Part shown: one piece after another, positions 50,627 to 59,543 of the stretch
How the letters are laid out: each line of letters opens with the position of its first letter
How positions within the stretch are numbered: position 1 is the first letter of the stretch
Assembly: GCA_039592335.1 (NCBI GenBank)
Contig: JBDHBX010000003.1
Coordinates: 149,728-213,727 of the forward strand
Reading direction: 5' to 3'
From: WVYX01 sp039592335
GTDB lineage: Bacteria > Gemmatimonadota > Gemmatimonadetes > Gemmatimonadales > GWC2-71-9
Length of the DNA stretch: 64,000 bases
Notes under the pieces: model-generated
Told to the model about the DNA's origin: nothing
Databases searched by the model: none
What the model saw: the letters and a program-made list of their open reading frames with translations, nothing else
Program-made: the position numbers and the translations under genes

Positions 50627-51382
50627 ATGAGCGATCCGCAGTCTCCTCGCGAGCACCCGATCTACCTCAAGTACCTCAGTCCGGACGCGGTGCGCACCCG
50701 GCTCGAGCGCGACCCCCGTCTCATCGTTCCCGTAGGCACCACCGAGCAGCACGGCCCCCACCTGCCGCTCGGCTGCGACACGTTCATCGTGGAGCAGCTG
50801 GCCGATGACCTCTCAACCGAGTTCGGCGTGCTGCGGGCACCCACGGTGGAATATGGCGTCAACGCACCCACGATGAACCACTATCCTGGGAGTGCGTCGG
50901 TTCACCGCAAGACCTTGCACCGTTTTCTGAACGATCTGGTGGGGTCCTGGGAGGCCGGCGGCGTGGAGCAGTTCATCATCATCACCGCCCACGGCTCGGA
51001 CCCGCACCTGGAGGCCGTCTCCACCCTGCACACTCGGCGCGCCCGCGTACGCACTGTGGACATCTTCGCGGTCCCCGTCGAGCAGTCGAATGGCGGCGGG
51101 ACCGGACCGATCCACGGGGGCGAGCTGGACACCTCGTTGTTGCTGTACGTGGATGCGACCTTGGTCGATCTCAAGAAGGCCCGCGATTACTTCCCCCCCA
51201 AGGCGGTGGCGCGTCGCTACCAACGGGGCGGTCGGGGCGCCATCCCTAAGGACAGCCCCGGCTCGCTCGGGCGGCCGAGCCTGGCTTCGGTGGAGAAAGG
51301 GGAGCAGCTCTACCACTTCATCTACGAGCGGATCGCCTCCCGCGTCTTCCGGAACCAAGCGGCGCCGGCAGGGTCGCAGTAG
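50627..51382 (+). CDS. Creatininase-family amidohydrolase
   Basis: The 251-residue protein has the family metal ligands: VPVGTTEQHGPHLPLGCDTF (Glu and His), ITAHGSDPHLEAV and GPIHGGELDTSLLLYVDATL. Relatives include creatininase, MftE of mycofactocin synthesis and the FAPy deamidase of archaeal riboflavin synthesis; the true substrate is unclear. The ATG at 50627 is 30 bases from the divergent kinase start, leaving almost no promoter space. It is followed after 2 bases by a secreted-protein gene. Confidence 0.88.
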   Translation: MSDPQSPREHPIYLKYLSPDAVRTRLERDPRLIVPVGTTEQHGPHLPLGCDTFIVEQLADDLSTEFGVLRAPTVEYGVNAPTMNHYPGSASVHRKTLHRFLNDLVGSWEAGGVEQFIIITAHGSDPHLEAVSTLHTRRARVRTVDIFAVPVEQSNGGGTGPIHGGELDTSLLLYVDATLVDLKKARDYFPPKAVARRYQRGGRGAIPKDSPGSLGRPSLASVEKGEQLYHFIYERIASRVFRNQAAPAGSQ

Positions 51383-51384
51383 GC

Positions 51385-52074
51385 ATGCGTTTCTCGCTCC
51401 GGACCACCGTGCTCGCCGGCCTGTTGGCCCTCGTCTCGCCTCTGACCACGGCGCTCACTGCGCAGCAGGTCATCGATCGCGGCACGCTCGTGATCATGCG
51501 GGAGGGACAGCTGGTGGGGCAGGAGGAGTTCGTGGTGGAGCGGGGTCGCCGCTCGGGCGCCCCCGACGGCTTCACCATCGCCAGCGTCGTCTCGTACCCG
51601 GCCGAGCGGCCCACCCGCCGGCTCACCTCCGTCGTCGAGTTCGGGCCCGATTCCCTGCCGGCCGCCACGCTGGTGGAGGCGGAGGACGGTGAGCTGCGCC
51701 GCGTGCTGATCCGACTCGGCCCCCGGCGCGTGACCGTGCGGGTCGTGACGCCCAGCGGAGAAGCCGCTCGCGAGTACCCCAGCGCCCAACGGCACCTGGT
51801 GCTCGACGACTCGTTGTTCGCCCCCCACGCGGTGGCGCTCCCGCTGCCCCCCGGCGCAGTCCGGGCCATCACGCTCAGGGAGGGTGGTCGGGCCACCGCC
51901 GAGGTCGCCGATCACGGCAGCGACCGCACGGAGGTGGGCACCGCCCGCCTTACCCTGCACCACCTGAGCATGACCGTGGAGGGGGAGCGGCGCGACCTCT
52001 GGTACGACGAGCGAGGCCGGCTGATCAAGGTCTCCATCCCGAGCCGCGGCACGACCGTTCTCCGCAGTCCCTAA
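51385..52074 (+). CDS. Secreted hypothetical protein
   Basis: A 229-residue exported protein (signal MRFSLRTTVLAGLLALVSPL TTALTAQ). It is almost all beta strands: RGTLVIMREGQLVGQEEFVV, TRRLTSVVEFGPDSLPAATL, RRVTVRVVTPSGEAAREYPS, and a final VEGERRDLWYDERGRLIKVS. The last segment resembles the C-terminal strand pair of DUF3108-like lipid-carrier or outer-membrane-associated proteins. The role is unknown. It starts 2 bases after the creatininase stop, so the two are likely one transcript. Confidence 0.6.
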   Translation: MRFSLRTTVLAGLLALVSPLTTALTAQQVIDRGTLVIMREGQLVGQEEFVVERGRRSGAPDGFTIASVVSYPAERPTRRLTSVVEFGPDSLPAATLVEAEDGELRRVLIRLGPRRVTVRVVTPSGEAAREYPSAQRHLVLDDSLFAPHAVALPLPPGAVRAITLREGGRATAEVADHGSDRTEVGTARLTLHHLSMTVEGERRDLWYDERGRLIKVSIPSRGTTVLRSP

Positions 52075-52182
52075 CCACCGCGTAAGTCAGTACCCCACAG
52101 CAGGTTCCAGCCCTTGGCGGGAGCCGCCCGAGGCGCTTCCTTTCCCAGGGTGTCTCGGGTTGAAACCTCCTCGTCGGCCCAA

Positions 52183-52248
52183 CCGTACGAAGGAGTGTGC
52201 ACTCAACGTGTTACGCCGCCCGGCCGTACGAATGGTGAACACTCACCG
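52183..52248 (+). repeat. Two direct repeats with dyad symmetry upstream of the TolC gene
   Basis: CCGTACGAA-N8-CACTCA at 52183-52205 and CCGTACGAA-N7-CACTCA at 52224-52245, 41 bases apart (about four turns). Each contains an inverted pair (GAGTG/CACTC and GGTGA/TCACC). The position before an efflux operon suggests sites for a repressor or activator. Confidence 0.5.
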
Positions 52249-52269
52249 CAACCACCGAAGGCAAGACTC

Positions 52270-53757
52270 ATGACACGTAGAACCACCATTCTCGTCGTGG
52301 CTCTGGCAACGGCGCTCCCGGCGCTCGCGCAGAGCCAAGCCGATCCCACGATTCCGCGGGAGCTCACCCTGCAGCAGGCCGTCGACCTGGCGTGGCAGTA
52401 CAACCCCACGTTCCGCCAGATCGCCAACGACCTCGGCCCGGCCACCTGGTCGGTACGCAACGCCTGGGCGGCATTCGTTCCCGCCGTGGATCTGAGCGGC
52501 TCGCTGAGCTATGCGGGCGCCGGCTCGCAGCGCTTCCTGACCGCGGAATTCCAGCAGGGCTCGCCGACGGTCAACTCGAGCTACGGCCTCACCATGTCGG
52601 CCCGGCTGGACGGCCGCACGATCATGGGCCCTAGCGTCTCCGAGGCGCAGTACGACGCCACGCAGGCGGCGATCAGCGGGGCCGAGGTCAACCTGGAATC
52701 CACGGTCAAGCAGCAGTACCTCGCGGTGCGCCAGTCCGAAGCGCAAGTGGAGTTGTCGGAGAAGCAGCTGGAGCGCAACGAGGAGTTCTTGCGGCTCGCG
52801 CAGGCCCGCTTCGAGGTGGGCCAGAACACGATGCTCGACGTGCGGCAGGCCGAGGTCGCCAAGGGACAGTCCGAGGTGACGCTGTTGCAGGCGCGGCAGC
52901 TGGTGATCGTGGACCGGCTGCGCCTGTTCCAGACCATGGGCATTCCGGCACCCAGCGATCCGCTGTCGGTGACCCTGGTGGACTCGTTTCCCATCACCCA
53001 GCCGGAGTGGGAGCTGGGAGAGCTGTTGCTGGCGGCGGAGGACGGCAACCCCGACCTTCTGTCGCTCCGGGCCAGCGAATCGGCGGCGAAGGCGAATGAG
53101 GGCGCGGCCAAGGCCACCTGGCTGCCGACGCTCTCGTTCCAGGCAGGCTGGAGGGGCTTCACGCAGGAATTCACCAACTCACAGTTCCTGATCGACCAGG
53201 CCGAGGGCAGCGCGGCGGGCAACATCGCCACGTGCCAGGCCTCCAACCAGCTGTGGCTCAACCCAGGGGAGACGCCGCTAGACTGCGGCGTCTTCCAGGT
53301 CACCGATGAGGATCGAGCCAACATCATCGAGCAGAACAACGTCTTCCCATTCAAGTTCACGACGCAGCCATTCGGCGCGGTCGTCTCGATCTCCATGCCG
53401 CTGTTCACGCAATTCAGCCGGCCGCTGGAGGTCTCCCAGGCCGCGATCGCGGCCGAGGACGCCCAGGAAGCCGTGCGGGCGCGGGAGCTGCAGGTGCGCA
53501 CCGACGTGAGCCAGGCGTATTTTCAGCTCCTGGCGGCGTACGAGGCAATCAGGATCCAGGAGAACAACCAGACGGCGGCTCAGGAGCAACTTCGACTGGC
53601 CACCGAGCGTTATCGAGTTGGGTCCGGAACCTTCTTCGAGCTCCTGGACGCGCAGCTTGCGGCCCAGCAGGCGGAGGCCGACTACATCAACGCGATCTAC
53701 GCTTACCACCAGGCGATTGCGACGCTCGAGAACGCCGTAGGCAGGCCACTGCGCTAA
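52270..53757 (+). CDS. TolC-family outer membrane efflux protein
   Basis: A 495-residue protein with signal MTRRTTILVVALATALPALA-Q and the two OEP repeats. Long coiled helices are clear (AEVNLESTVKQQYLAVRQSE, VELSEKQLERNEEFLRLAQA, and DVSQAYFQLLAAYEAIRIQE with TAAQEQLRLATERYRVGSGT). Each half ends in the RYRVG-type turn (ARFEVGQNTMLDVRQAE; RYRVGSGTFFELLDAQ). It would form the outer-membrane channel for the MacAB-like system that follows. A cysteine pair (ATCQASN...DCGVF) lies in an extra loop around residues 322-340. Confidence 0.9.
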   Translation: MTRRTTILVVALATALPALAQSQADPTIPRELTLQQAVDLAWQYNPTFRQIANDLGPATWSVRNAWAAFVPAVDLSGSLSYAGAGSQRFLTAEFQQGSPTVNSSYGLTMSARLDGRTIMGPSVSEAQYDATQAAISGAEVNLESTVKQQYLAVRQSEAQVELSEKQLERNEEFLRLAQARFEVGQNTMLDVRQAEVAKGQSEVTLLQARQLVIVDRLRLFQTMGIPAPSDPLSVTLVDSFPITQPEWELGELLLAAEDGNPDLLSLRASESAAKANEGAAKATWLPTLSFQAGWRGFTQEFTNSQFLIDQAEGSAAGNIATCQASNQLWLNPGETPLDCGVFQVTDEDRANIIEQNNVFPFKFTTQPFGAVVSISMPLFTQFSRPLEVSQAAIAAEDAQEAVRARELQVRTDVSQAYFQLLAAYEAIRIQENNQTAAQEQLRLATERYRVGSGTFFELLDAQLAAQQAEADYINAIYAYHQAIATLENAVGRPLR

Positions 53758-53772
53758 CACTGTGAGACGGTC

Positions 53773-55023
53773 ATGAAGAAGAAGAAGGTCATCATCTTTG
53801 GCGGGATCGGCGTGGCCATCGTCGCGCTGATCGGCCTCAACGCCGCCTCCAACCGGGACCGGGGACAGTCGGTCCGGCTGGAGGAGGTCGGGCAGCGCGA
53901 CCTCGTTGCCACGGTTACCGCCAGCGGGCAGATCGAGCCCAAGCGGTCGGTGGACATCAGCGCCGACATCACGGGCCGCATCATCCGCATCCCTGTGGAG
54001 GAGGGCGACTGGGTCAAGCAGGGCGATCTCGTGCTGCGCATCGATCCATCCCAATACGAGGCGGCCGTGGCCCGGGGCAGGGCCATGATGGCCTCGGCCG
54101 AGGCGTCGGCGCTGCAGGCCCGCGTCAACCGCAACCAGGCCGAACGGGCGTGGAACCGCGCGCAGGAGCTGCGCAACCAAGACCCCAACCTCGTCTCCGA
54201 CCAGCAGCTCGAGCTGTCTCAGATGGACTTCGACGTGGCCGAGGCGCTGGCCGTAGCGGCGCAGCATCAGGTCGAGCAGGCCCAGGCAAGCCTGCAGGAG
54301 GCGCAGGAACAGCTCGCCAAGACGGTGCTACGCGCCCCAATGGACGGCCAGGTCACGCGCCTGGCGGTGGAAGAGGGCGAGGTCGCTGTGCCCGGGACCT
54401 TCTCACGCGAGACCGGGCTGCTCCTGACCGTGTCGGACCTCTCGATCATCCAGGTGACGGTTCGGGTCGACGAGACCGACGTGGTGCGACTCCACATGAA
54501 TGACTCCACGGAGGTGACGATCGACGCCTTCCCCGACACGACGTTCACCGGGCGGGTCACGCGGATCTCCCAGAGCGCGGTGCGCGGGGTGGCGCAAACG
54601 GCCGGCGGGACGAACCAGGCCGTGGATTACGACGTCGAGGTGACCCTCGACGATCCCCCGCCGGGTATCCGTCCCGACCTCTCGGCCACGGCCAAGATCG
54701 TGACCGCGACACGCGACAGCTCGCTGAGCGTTCCGATCATTGCCCTCACCGTGCGCGAGCACACCCCGATCTCCACCGAGACGGCGCCGCAGGACACTAC
54801 CGCCGGCGCCGAAGAGGTCGAGGGCGTGTTCGTGGTGCAGGACGGCCTCGCCGAATTCCGACCGGTCAAGGTCGGCATCGCGGGTGAGGAGTACTTCGAG
54901 GTGCTCGAGGGGCTCGCGATGGGCGACACCATTGTGGCCGGGCCGTATCAGACCATTCGCGACCTGCGGGACAGCGCGCGCGTGCGCGCCACCAGCGAGG
55001 GTGGCAGCGAGGGAGGTAGCTGA
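53773..55023 (+). CDS. macA: MacA-like periplasmic adaptor (HlyD family)
   Basis: The 416-residue membrane-anchored adaptor has an N-terminal helix (VIIFGGIGVAIVALIGLNAA), a lipoyl half-motif (VTASGQIEPKRSVDISADIT), a helical hairpin (about 100-190, coiled coil), the second lipoyl half (VLRAPMDGQVTRLAVEEGEV) and beta-barrel and membrane-proximal domains. It links TolC to the permease. It overlaps the ATPase gene by 1 base (TGATG), so the stoichiometry may be set by coupling. Confidence 0.9.
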   Translation: MKKKKVIIFGGIGVAIVALIGLNAASNRDRGQSVRLEEVGQRDLVATVTASGQIEPKRSVDISADITGRIIRIPVEEGDWVKQGDLVLRIDPSQYEAAVARGRAMMASAEASALQARVNRNQAERAWNRAQELRNQDPNLVSDQQLELSQMDFDVAEALAVAAQHQVEQAQASLQEAQEQLAKTVLRAPMDGQVTRLAVEEGEVAVPGTFSRETGLLLTVSDLSIIQVTVRVDETDVVRLHMNDSTEVTIDAFPDTTFTGRVTRISQSAVRGVAQTAGGTNQAVDYDVEVTLDDPPPGIRPDLSATAKIVTATRDSSLSVPIIALTVREHTPISTETAPQDTTAGAEEVEGVFVVQDGLAEFRPVKVGIAGEEYFEVLEGLAMGDTIVAGPYQTIRDLRDSARVRATSEGGSEGGS

Positions 55024-55721
55024 TGTCGGGAGAGCCGCTGATCCGGGTCTCCGGTCTCACTCGGGAGTACGAGATGGGGGCCGAGACGGTCTACGCCCTG
55101 CGGGGCGTCGACATGGACCTCCGCCGCAACGAGTACGTGGCCATCATGGGGCCGTCCGGCTCGGGCAAGTCCACCTTGATGAACCTGATCGGCTGCCTCG
55201 ACTCGCCCACCAGCGGTGAGTACTGGCTCAACGGAATGGAGGTCTCCCAGATGCCCGACGACGAGCTCGCGCGGGTGCGCAACCGGGAGATCGGATTCGT
55301 GTTCCAGACCTTCAACCTGCTGCCGCGGGCGAGTGCGCTGCACAACGTCGAGCTGCCGCTGATCTACGCCGGCGTGAGCGGGAAGGAGCGTCGCCACCAC
55401 GCCGCCCGCGCACTCGAGCGGGTAGGACTCGGCGACCGCATGCAACACAAGCCCAACGAGCTGTCGGGCGGGCAGCGCCAGCGGGTGGCGATCGCCCGCG
55501 CGCTGGTGAACGACCCGAGCATTCTGCTGGCCGACGAGCCGACGGGGAACCTCGACTCCAGCACCAGCTCCGAGATCATGGCGGTGTTCGAGGAGCTGTA
55601 CCATCAGGGGCAGACGGTCGTGATGGTCACGCATGAGGCCAACATCGCGGAGCACGCACGCCGGGTGGTGACGCTGCTCGACGGCGTCGTGCACTCCGAC
55701 ACCGTGAGGAAAGCGGCCTAG
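55023..55721 (+). CDS. MacB/LolD-type ABC ATPase
   Basis: The 232-residue ATPase has Walker A GPSGSGKSTLMNLIGCLD, signature LSGGQRQRVAIARALVNDP, Walker B ILLADEPTGNLDS and H-loop MVTHEANIAEHA. The type is that of MacB, LolD and FtsE, which couple to FtsX-like permeases. It is the only ATPase for the four permease genes downstream, so it must serve all of them or other ATPases are used from elsewhere. Confidence 0.92.
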   Translation: MSGEPLIRVSGLTREYEMGAETVYALRGVDMDLRRNEYVAIMGPSGSGKSTLMNLIGCLDSPTSGEYWLNGMEVSQMPDDELARVRNREIGFVFQTFNLLPRASALHNVELPLIYAGVSGKERRHHAARALERVGLGDRMQHKPNELSGGQRQRVAIARALVNDPSILLADEPTGNLDSSTSSEIMAVFEELYHQGQTVVMVTHEANIAEHARRVVTLLDGVVHSDTVRKAA

Positions 55722-55724
55722 CCC

Positions 55725-56966
55725 ATGCCGTTCCGGGAGGCGATCCGCCTGGCGCTGCGCGTCATCTGGACGCAGAAGATGAAGAGCAGCTTCTCCGTCA
55801 TCGGCATCTTCATCGGGGTGACGTTCCTCATCGCGGTGGTGTCGGTCGTGGAGGGCATGAACGAGTACATGACGGAGAGCTTCGCCAACAAGCTCCTCGG
55901 CGTGAACACGTTCCAGCTGCGTCGCTACCCCGGCGTGCAGATGGGAGACATCTCCAGCGAGACCCGCCGCCAGTGGCGGCGGCGCCCCCGCATCACCTAC
56001 GAGGATGCGCGCGCGGTGGAGGCTGGCCTCAGCGTTCCCGTGGTCATCGCGTGGGAGTCCAGTCGCCGCGGCATCGTGGAGTACCGAGGGAAGGTCGCTC
56101 GCGACATCGACCTCATCGGCACGACCGAGGACTGGTTCACCATCAGAACGATGGACCTCGAGGCCGGACGCGGATTCAGCGCGCAGGAGGTGCGCACCGG
56201 ACAGCCAGTGATCGTGCTGGGGAACGAGCTGGCAGGCCGGCTGTTCGAGGACCTGGACCCCATTGGCCGGGAAGTGCGCGTCCGCAAGATTCCCTACCGG
56301 GTGATCGGCGTGGCCGAGCCCCAAGGCAGCGTGTTCGGGCTGTCGCTCGACAAGTTCGCCGTGGCGCCGGCGCTCTCGCCGATCAAGCGCTACGTGAACC
56401 CGCCGCGGGTCCTTGACGAGCTCAAGGTGCAGGCCGGCTCGCAGGAGGAGCTCCAGGCGGCGATCGCCCAGACCGAGGCGATCATGCGGAGCCGCCGGGG
56501 ATTGCGGCCGACCGAGGAGAGCAACTTCTCCATCGAGACCGCCGACGCCGTACTCGACTTCTGGGACAACATCAACCAGTTCCTGATGACGGCGCTGCCG
56601 GGCCTGGTGAGCATCGCCCTCGTGGTGGGGGGGATCGTGATCATGAACATCATGCTGATGGCGGTGGCCGAGCGTACGCGCGAGATCGGCATTCGCAAGT
56701 CGTTGGGGGCGCGCCGCCGCGACATCATGCGCCAGTTCCTCGTCGAGTCCGCCACGCTGGCCACGGTGGGCGCGGCGATGGGGATCGCGTTCGGCCTCGG
56801 CATGGCTGCGGTGGTACAGGCGACCACCTTCCTGCCCGCGCGGGTGGCACCGTGGTCCATCGTCGTCGCCGTTCTGCTCGGCGCCGGCGTCGGCATCGGC
56901 GCGGGACTCTACCCCGCCAGCCGCGCCGCACGCCTCGACCCCGTGGAGGCCATCCGGCACGAGTGA
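55725..56966 (+). CDS. FtsX/MacB-type permease A
   Basis: A 413-residue permease with one N-terminal helix (SSFSVIGIFIGVTFLIAVVS), a periplasmic MacB core domain (about 50-275) and three C-terminal helices (LVSIALVVGGIVIMNIMLMA, then two more). The family tail ends YPASRAARLDPVEAIRHE. Sequence GMNEYMTESFANKLLGVNTF resembles the permease at 58290 more than its immediate neighbour. It starts 3 bases after the ATPase. Confidence 0.88.
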   Translation: MPFREAIRLALRVIWTQKMKSSFSVIGIFIGVTFLIAVVSVVEGMNEYMTESFANKLLGVNTFQLRRYPGVQMGDISSETRRQWRRRPRITYEDARAVEAGLSVPVVIAWESSRRGIVEYRGKVARDIDLIGTTEDWFTIRTMDLEAGRGFSAQEVRTGQPVIVLGNELAGRLFEDLDPIGREVRVRKIPYRVIGVAEPQGSVFGLSLDKFAVAPALSPIKRYVNPPRVLDELKVQAGSQEELQAAIAQTEAIMRSRRGLRPTEESNFSIETADAVLDFWDNINQFLMTALPGLVSIALVVGGIVIMNIMLMAVAERTREIGIRKSLGARRRDIMRQFLVESATLATVGAAMGIAFGLGMAAVVQATTFLPARVAPWSIVVAVLLGAGVGIGAGLYPASRAARLDPVEAIRHE

Positions 56967-56969
56967 ATC

Positions 56970-58205
56970 ATGACGCAACTGTTTGAGGGCGTAGGCATCG
57001 CGCTATCGTCGCTCCGGGCCAGCAAGGTCCGCGCGGCCTTGACGATCCTCGGGGTCGCCATTGGCGTCATGGTGGTCGTCGTGATCGGATCGATGATCAC
57101 CGGCATCAACCGCGGCGTAGAGGACATCTTCAACCAGCTCGGGCCGCGCACCTTCTTCGTGTTCCGCTACTTCTCGGGCGGGATCAACGTCTCGGACGGA
57201 TCCGACGAGATGAGCCCGTGGCGCCGCATGCCGCCGCTCACCATGGAGGAGGCAGGGCGCATTCGCGACCTGCCTTCCATCACCCACGTCGTGACGGAAG
57301 ACGGCTCCAGTGGTCCGGTCGAGTTCGGCAGCGTCAAGCTGGAGGACGTGCCGATCCGGGGGCGCAGCCCCGAGTGGACGTTCATGTCCGGCGGCGACGT
57401 GCTGCCCGGCCGGTCGTTCACCCTGCTCGAGAGCGAGGCAAGTTCTCGGGTCGTCGTGATCAATGAGAAGCTGGCGAACGAGCTGTTCGGCCACCTCGAC
57501 CCGATCGGCAAGCGAATCAGGGTGCACGGCGTGCCGTACGAGGTGATCGGCGTGCACATCCCGCCGCCCGACATCTTCGGCGAGTCGAACCGCCCCGAAG
57601 CGCTCATCCCGCACAAGACGTTCCAGAAGTACGTCCCCTACTGGCGCGGCTGGATGAACTTCCTCGTCCTGCCGAGCGAGCAGGTCACCGTACAGGCCGC
57701 GATCGACGACGTGACCGGCCTGTTGCGCTCAATGCGGAGCCTCAGACCGGCCGAAGAGAACAACTTCGCCGTCGTCACGCAGGACCGGCTGCTCGACAGC
57801 TGGAACCAGGTCACCGGCATGTTCTTCCTCGTCATGCTCGTGCTGTCGAGCGTGGGACTCATGGTGGGCGGCGTCGGGGTCGTGGCCATCATGATGATCT
57901 CGGTGACCGAGCGCACGCGCGAGATCGGCGTCCGCAAGGCGCTGGGCGCCAAACGCCGCGAGATCCTGTGGCAGTTCCTCGTGGAAGCCGCCACCCTCAC
58001 CCTGGTAGGTGGCGCCATCGGAATGGTGCTGGGCGCCATCGCCACCGAGATCGTCAAGGCGGTCACGTCCATGCCGGCCACGATCCCCATGTTCTCGGTG
58101 GTGGCCGCCCTCGCGATGTCGGTGCTCACCGGCGTCGTGTTCGGGATGTACCCGGCGGCCAAGGCGGCGCGGCTGGATCCGGTGGAGGCGCTCAGGTACG
58201 AGTAG
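56970..58205 (+). CDS. FtsX/MacB-type permease B
   Basis: The 411-residue permease starts ALSSLRASKVRAALTILGVA and has the periplasmic core and three C-terminal helices ending YPAAKAARLDPVEALRYE. Features such as MFFLVMLVLSSVGLMVGGVG and ILWQFLVEAATLTLVGGAIG recur almost unchanged in the permease at 59544, so the two form a B/B' pair. It follows permease A after 3 bases. Confidence 0.88.
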   Translation: MTQLFEGVGIALSSLRASKVRAALTILGVAIGVMVVVVIGSMITGINRGVEDIFNQLGPRTFFVFRYFSGGINVSDGSDEMSPWRRMPPLTMEEAGRIRDLPSITHVVTEDGSSGPVEFGSVKLEDVPIRGRSPEWTFMSGGDVLPGRSFTLLESEASSRVVVINEKLANELFGHLDPIGKRIRVHGVPYEVIGVHIPPPDIFGESNRPEALIPHKTFQKYVPYWRGWMNFLVLPSEQVTVQAAIDDVTGLLRSMRSLRPAEENNFAVVTQDRLLDSWNQVTGMFFLVMLVLSSVGLMVGGVGVVAIMMISVTERTREIGVRKALGAKRREILWQFLVEAATLTLVGGAIGMVLGAIATEIVKAVTSMPATIPMFSVVAALAMSVLTGVVFGMYPAAKAARLDPVEALRYE

Positions 58206-58289
58206 CGGGCGCCGACGGAACCTCCAGCGACCCCGCTCCGTAACACAAGCGGCTGGGCAACTTTCCACCCAGTTACCTAGCTTTCTGCC

Positions 58290-59534
58290 ATGCCGATCTT
58301 CGAGGGTCTCCGCCTCGCCTTCCGCGAGATCGCCGCCCACAAGCTGCGGTCGTTCTTCACCCTGCTCGGCATCATCGTGTCGGTGGCGTTCCTGGTCGCG
58401 GTGGTCGCGATCATCCAGGGAATGAACGCGTACGTGCGCGAGAACCTGGCGGGCGCCATCGTGGGCCGGAATGCCTTCCAGATCCGCCGGATCCCCATCT
58501 CCGTCGGACTGTTCGACGACGAGGAGTGGCGCGAGCTGCAGCGACGCCCCGTCATCCGTCCGGAGGAGCTCGTGTTCATCGAGCGCGCCATTCCCGATGC
58601 GGAGGCCGTGGCGCTCCAATCAGGGTGGCCCACCCCGCAGGCCGACGTGACGTGGCGTAACCAGACGGTGGGCGATGTGCTCGTATTCGGCGTCACCCCG
58701 CACTACCAGGTCGTGCAGGACTACGAGATGGCGGCCGGCGAGGGGCTGGGCGACGTAGACGTGCGCGAACGGCGCCGGGTCGCGGTGCTGGGTTATGACG
58801 TCGCCGAGCGGCTGTTCGACGACTTCGACGCCGCCATCGGACGCAAGATCCGTGTGCGGGGCACCCAGGTCGTCGTCAAAGGCATTGTCGAGAAGAAGGG
58901 CACCGTGCTGGGGCAGTCGTGGGACGGGTTCGTGATGCTCCCCATCACACTGTTCGAGTCGATGTACGGGCGGCGCCAAACCACCACCATTTCGGTGAAG
59001 ATGGCGCGCGCCGACGAGGTGGCGGGGGCAATGCTGCGCGCCGAGGAAGCGATGCGGATTGCGCGGCGACTGCGCCCCGGTGAGGCCAATGACTTCACCG
59101 TGGACACCGCCGAGGGACTGATCACGTTCTGGCAGAACCTCACCCGCGTCATCTTCGCGGTGGTGCCGGCGGTCGTGGCGATCGGTGTCGTAGTGGGCGG
59201 CATCGTCATCATGAACATCATGCTGATGAGCGTGTCGGAGCGGACGTTCGAGATCGGCATCCGCAAGTCGGTGGGCGCGAGGCGCGGTGACATTCAGCGC
59301 CAGTTCCTGGCGGAGTCGGTGGTCCTGGCAACCATCGGCGGCCTGCTCGGCATCCTCACGGGGTGGACGCTAGCACAGCTCGTCGCCGTCGTCTCCCCCT
59401 TGCCGGCCCGCGTCACGATGTGGTCGATCTCACTGGCCCTCACCCTGGGCGCGGGCGTGGGAGTGGTGTTCGGCGTGTACCCGGCCCGCCGGGCAGCGCG
59501 GCTCGATCCGATCATCGCGATGCGAAATGAGTAG
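58290..59534 (+). CDS. FtsX/MacB-type permease A'
   Basis: A 414-residue permease of the A type: AAHKLRSFFTLLGIIVSVAF at the first helix, GMNAYVRENLAGAIVGRNAF (compare permease A), and the C-terminal helices with GIVIMNIMLMSVSERTFEIG. The 84-base gap before it is the only sizeable break in the permease series and might hold a promoter, though I see no clear boxes. Likely pairs with permease B' to form a heterodimer. Confidence 0.88.
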   Translation: MPIFEGLRLAFREIAAHKLRSFFTLLGIIVSVAFLVAVVAIIQGMNAYVRENLAGAIVGRNAFQIRRIPISVGLFDDEEWRELQRRPVIRPEELVFIERAIPDAEAVALQSGWPTPQADVTWRNQTVGDVLVFGVTPHYQVVQDYEMAAGEGLGDVDVRERRRVAVLGYDVAERLFDDFDAAIGRKIRVRGTQVVVKGIVEKKGTVLGQSWDGFVMLPITLFESMYGRRQTTTISVKMARADEVAGAMLRAEEAMRIARRLRPGEANDFTVDTAEGLITFWQNLTRVIFAVVPAVVAIGVVVGGIVIMNIMLMSVSERTFEIGIRKSVGARRGDIQRQFLAESVVLATIGGLLGILTGWTLAQLVAVVSPLPARVTMWSISLALTLGAGVGVVFGVYPARRAARLDPIIAMRNE

Positions 59535-59543
59535 CGACCTCCC

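Noticed and set aside
54948..56978. 676-residue minus-strand frame opposite the ATPase and permease A
   Set aside because: Antisense shadow of two conserved genes; no recognisable domain.
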